From: Paraspadella gotoi
Taxonomy: Eukaryota > Chaetognatha
Direction: 5' to 3'
NCBI GenBank assembly: GCA_051294375.1
Contig: CM119264.1
Span: 14,968,682-15,032,681, forward strand
DNA: 64,000 nt
Shown here: one piece after another, positions 61,851 to 64,000 of the stretch
Layout: each line of letters begins with the position of its first letter
Position numbering within the stretch: position 1 is the first letter of the stretch
Notes under the pieces: model-generated
The model's database searches: none
What the model was told of the DNA's origin: nothing
Seen by the model: only the letters and a program-made list of their open reading frames with translations
Made by a program: the position numbers and the translations under genes

Positions 61851-62782
61851 GTTATTTCTGGGTCTCATCTGGGGCTTGATCAAATTTGGAGAAGCTAATT
61901 GAGCTCGTTTTATTACAAATTTAGAATCCGGCTGAACCAAAGAAACCCAAAAATGTTGGCAATATTCGTAGCCCAGACTTCTGTTCTTTGATCTTTGACC
62001 TTTTGAACCTCCCTGGAACTCGCCCTTCCCGCGATGAGGCAACCTGACCTCGAAACCTCCCGGACTGACCTTATCCAGAGTACCATAGAGAGCGGGGTGT
62101 CGGAAAAGACTACTGAGGACAATAAATACGATTATAACTGGGTAGAAGTGTTTTGGTGAAAAGAAGGAAAGAAAGGAGGAATGGAGAAAGGGAGGAAGAG
62201 AGAAAGAACCCAACAGCAGAAGGTAGTAAGGTGGCCGACACTAAATCAATTTATTTTGTGGAGAAAAAAAAATAAAAAGGATCTAGGATCTAGGATCCTT
62301 TCATAAAATGGGAAGAAAAGACGATTATAAGATCATTGAGGAAATTTTGGGAAACCGGCACGGTGAAAAAAAGAATTGAAGTTTGGTTATAAGCAGGATT
62401 TTTGTAGCAACTAAAACTAAATAAAAATGTACAGTATTTCTTAAAAATTTACTGTATAAAAGATGTTATAAATAAATAAAAACAATTTCATTCTTATGCT
62501 CACATCATAGTTGAATAATCCATAATTTACACATCTCATAATATTTTTTCTCCGCGATAATTTTTTTTCTACGTTCGTCCTCCAAATGGAAGTTCCGTGT
62601 CTCTTTTTCAATTTCTATGCTAATCTCTCGTTCCTCCCTCCCTTCCTCTTTCCCCTTTTCTTTTTCCTTTCCTCCTCCCATTTCATTCCTTTTTTTTTTC
62701 TTTCGCCCAACGTTACTTTCCCGCTTTTCTTTGCTCCCACTTTTTCTTTGTTTCTTAACATAACTCCTCTCTCTCCCAAACT
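61851..62782. other. Unassigned
   Basis: Mixed composition at 61851-62210, then AT-rich, then a pyrimidine-rich run into the gap. I looked for an Ig exon carrying the second cysteine and found none. Confidence 0.4.
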
Positions 62783-63367
62783 NNNNNNNNNNNNNNNNNN
62801 NNNNNNNNNNNNNNNNNNNNNNNNNNNNNNNNNNNNNNNNNNNNNNNNNNNNNNNNNNNNNNNNNNNNNNNNNNNNNNNNNNNNNNNNNNNNNNNNNNNN
62901 NNNNNNNNNNNNNNNNNNNNNNNNNNNNNNNNNNNNNNNNNNNNNNNNNNNNNNNNNNNNNNNNNNNNNNNNNNNNNNNNNNNNNNNNNNNNNNNNNNNN
63001 NNNNNNNNNNNNNNNNNNNNNNNNNNNNNNNNNNNNNNNNNNNNNNNNNNNNNNNNNNNNNNNNNNNNNNNNNNNNNNNNNNNNNNNNNNNNNNNNNNNN
63101 NNNNNNNNNNNNNNNNNNNNNNNNNNNNNNNNNNNNNNNNNNNNNNNNNNNNNNNNNNNNNNNNNNNNNNNNNNNNNNNNNNNNNNNNNNNNNNNNNNNN
63201 NNNNNNNNNNNNNNNNNNNNNNNNNNNNNNNNNNNNNNNNNNNNNNNNNNNNNNNNNNNNNNNNNNNNNNNNNNNNNNNNNNNNNNNNNNNNNNNNNNNN
63301 NNNNNNNNNNNNNNNNNNNNNNNNNNNNNNNNNNNNNNNNNNNNNNNNNNNNNNNNNNNNNNNNNNN
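62783..63367. other. Assembly gap, 585 N
   Basis: Unknown sequence; the largest gap in the window. Frames drawn across it have no meaning. Confidence 0.99.
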
Positions 63368-64000
63368 AATTTGTCTCTCAACACCTCAAGTACAGAAAAC
63401 AATTCTTTGTTTTGAATGCTCTCCGTATTTCTACGTTACACTTAAACTAATTTAGTAGTGTATCTTTATTTGTAAGTGTTTACATTTAGTTGTTTAATTA
63501 ATTTAAATAGACATTTGACATTCTGTAAGTAAATATATATTATATAACTTTGGCGATGTTACGTATATATGTTTAGACATAACGTATACATTATATAAAT
63601 AGCATTATGTATCTTGTAAACCAACAGTTGAGAAGGTAAATGGTTGAAAAGAGATCTTGGAATCGCTATAATGGAGTGAGCGATTGGGTGGGGTCAACGC
63701 AAATCTAACCCAGACAGCGCTCTCCTCGATAATGTGCCGGCACTGTACCGGCACAACGTCGGCAACGCCGTCCGCATTGTTTTTTCCTAACGTTTCTTGT
63801 CGGCGTCGACGCGCAAAGATGCGACTACTCTGCGTCGGCGCTGCGTTTAGTGCGTCTGCTGCCTCTGCGCCGCCTCGGCGACGGTTCCAAACCGAGAGAC
63901 GGAAATCTTTTCCCCCGCGAGGTCGATTTGCGTCTTTATGAAATCTTGGCTGAAGCGAAATACGAAATGAGGCGACAGAAGTGAGAATTTCAAAGCGAAA
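63368..64000. other. Unassigned; CpG-rich patch at the right edge
   Basis: AT-rich to about 63640. Then a GC-rich patch follows with GTGCCGG 63733-63739 opposite CCGGCAC 63747-63753. Short Ala/Arg-rich frames exist on both strands. The patch could be a promoter or first exon, but nothing decides between them. Confidence 0.35.

Noticed and set aside
62586-63455. 289-codon frame across the N run
   Set aside because: Most of it is unknown sequence.

Overview
The window is eukaryotic nuclear DNA, most likely from an invertebrate and plausibly an arthropod. The evidence is spliced genes with GT..AG introns of 62-380 bases, one intron of about 10 kb, an Ig cell-surface gene of the lachesin/DIP type, a VAP-family (MOSPD2-like) gene, and very dense (GA)n/(CT)n, (TTTC)n/(GAAA)n, (TAA)n and (GTC)n arrays. 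Nothing bacterial, viral or CRISPR-like was seen. The species assignment is inference.

Most long open frames here are Ser/Leu, Arg/Glu or Phe/Leu/Ser read-through of microsatellites and are not genes. The coding content I can support is: (1) an unrecognised intronless 473-codon gene at 4549-5970 (+); (2) a MOSPD2-like gene on the minus strand at 7345-8804, found by joining six short exons, convergent with gene 1; (3) two candidate minus-strand exons of an unrecognised gene at 15490-16289; (4) the first two coding exons of an Ig-superfamily adhesion protein (+) at 45592-45783 and 55802-55964, which join at the first Ig cysteine. That Ig gene runs off the right edge.

The assembly matters for reading the window. 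Three blocks are repeated in direct orientation, mostly beside N runs of exactly 25: block C (5112-9574 and 9600-about 14033), block A (31154-37818, 37844-about 41045, 43233-46711) and block B (about 54130-57600 and about 57630-61110). The copies differ mainly by one-base insertions and deletions that break reading frames. One copy in each set keeps the exons intact. I read this as unpolished long-read gap filling, not gene duplication. The best copy is C1 (left) for block C, A3 (right) for block A and B1 (left) for block B.

Layout: 1-4500 has repeats, a run of small hairpins and a TTAA-flanked non-autonomous DNA transposon. 4549-8804 holds the two convergent genes, with gene 1 inside mirror-ordered inverted repeats. 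9575-14033 is the degraded second copy. 14034-31150 has the small minus-strand gene candidate, a chain of nine stem-loops at 16803-17076, a 57-bp in-frame minisatellite and many microsatellites. 31154-46711 is the triple block with Ig exon 1 and a 558-base stretch with no cytosine. 46712-54130 is intron, mostly homopurine or homopyrimidine DNA. 54130-61110 is the double block with Ig exon 2. 61110-64000 has repeats, a 585-base gap and no convincing gene.
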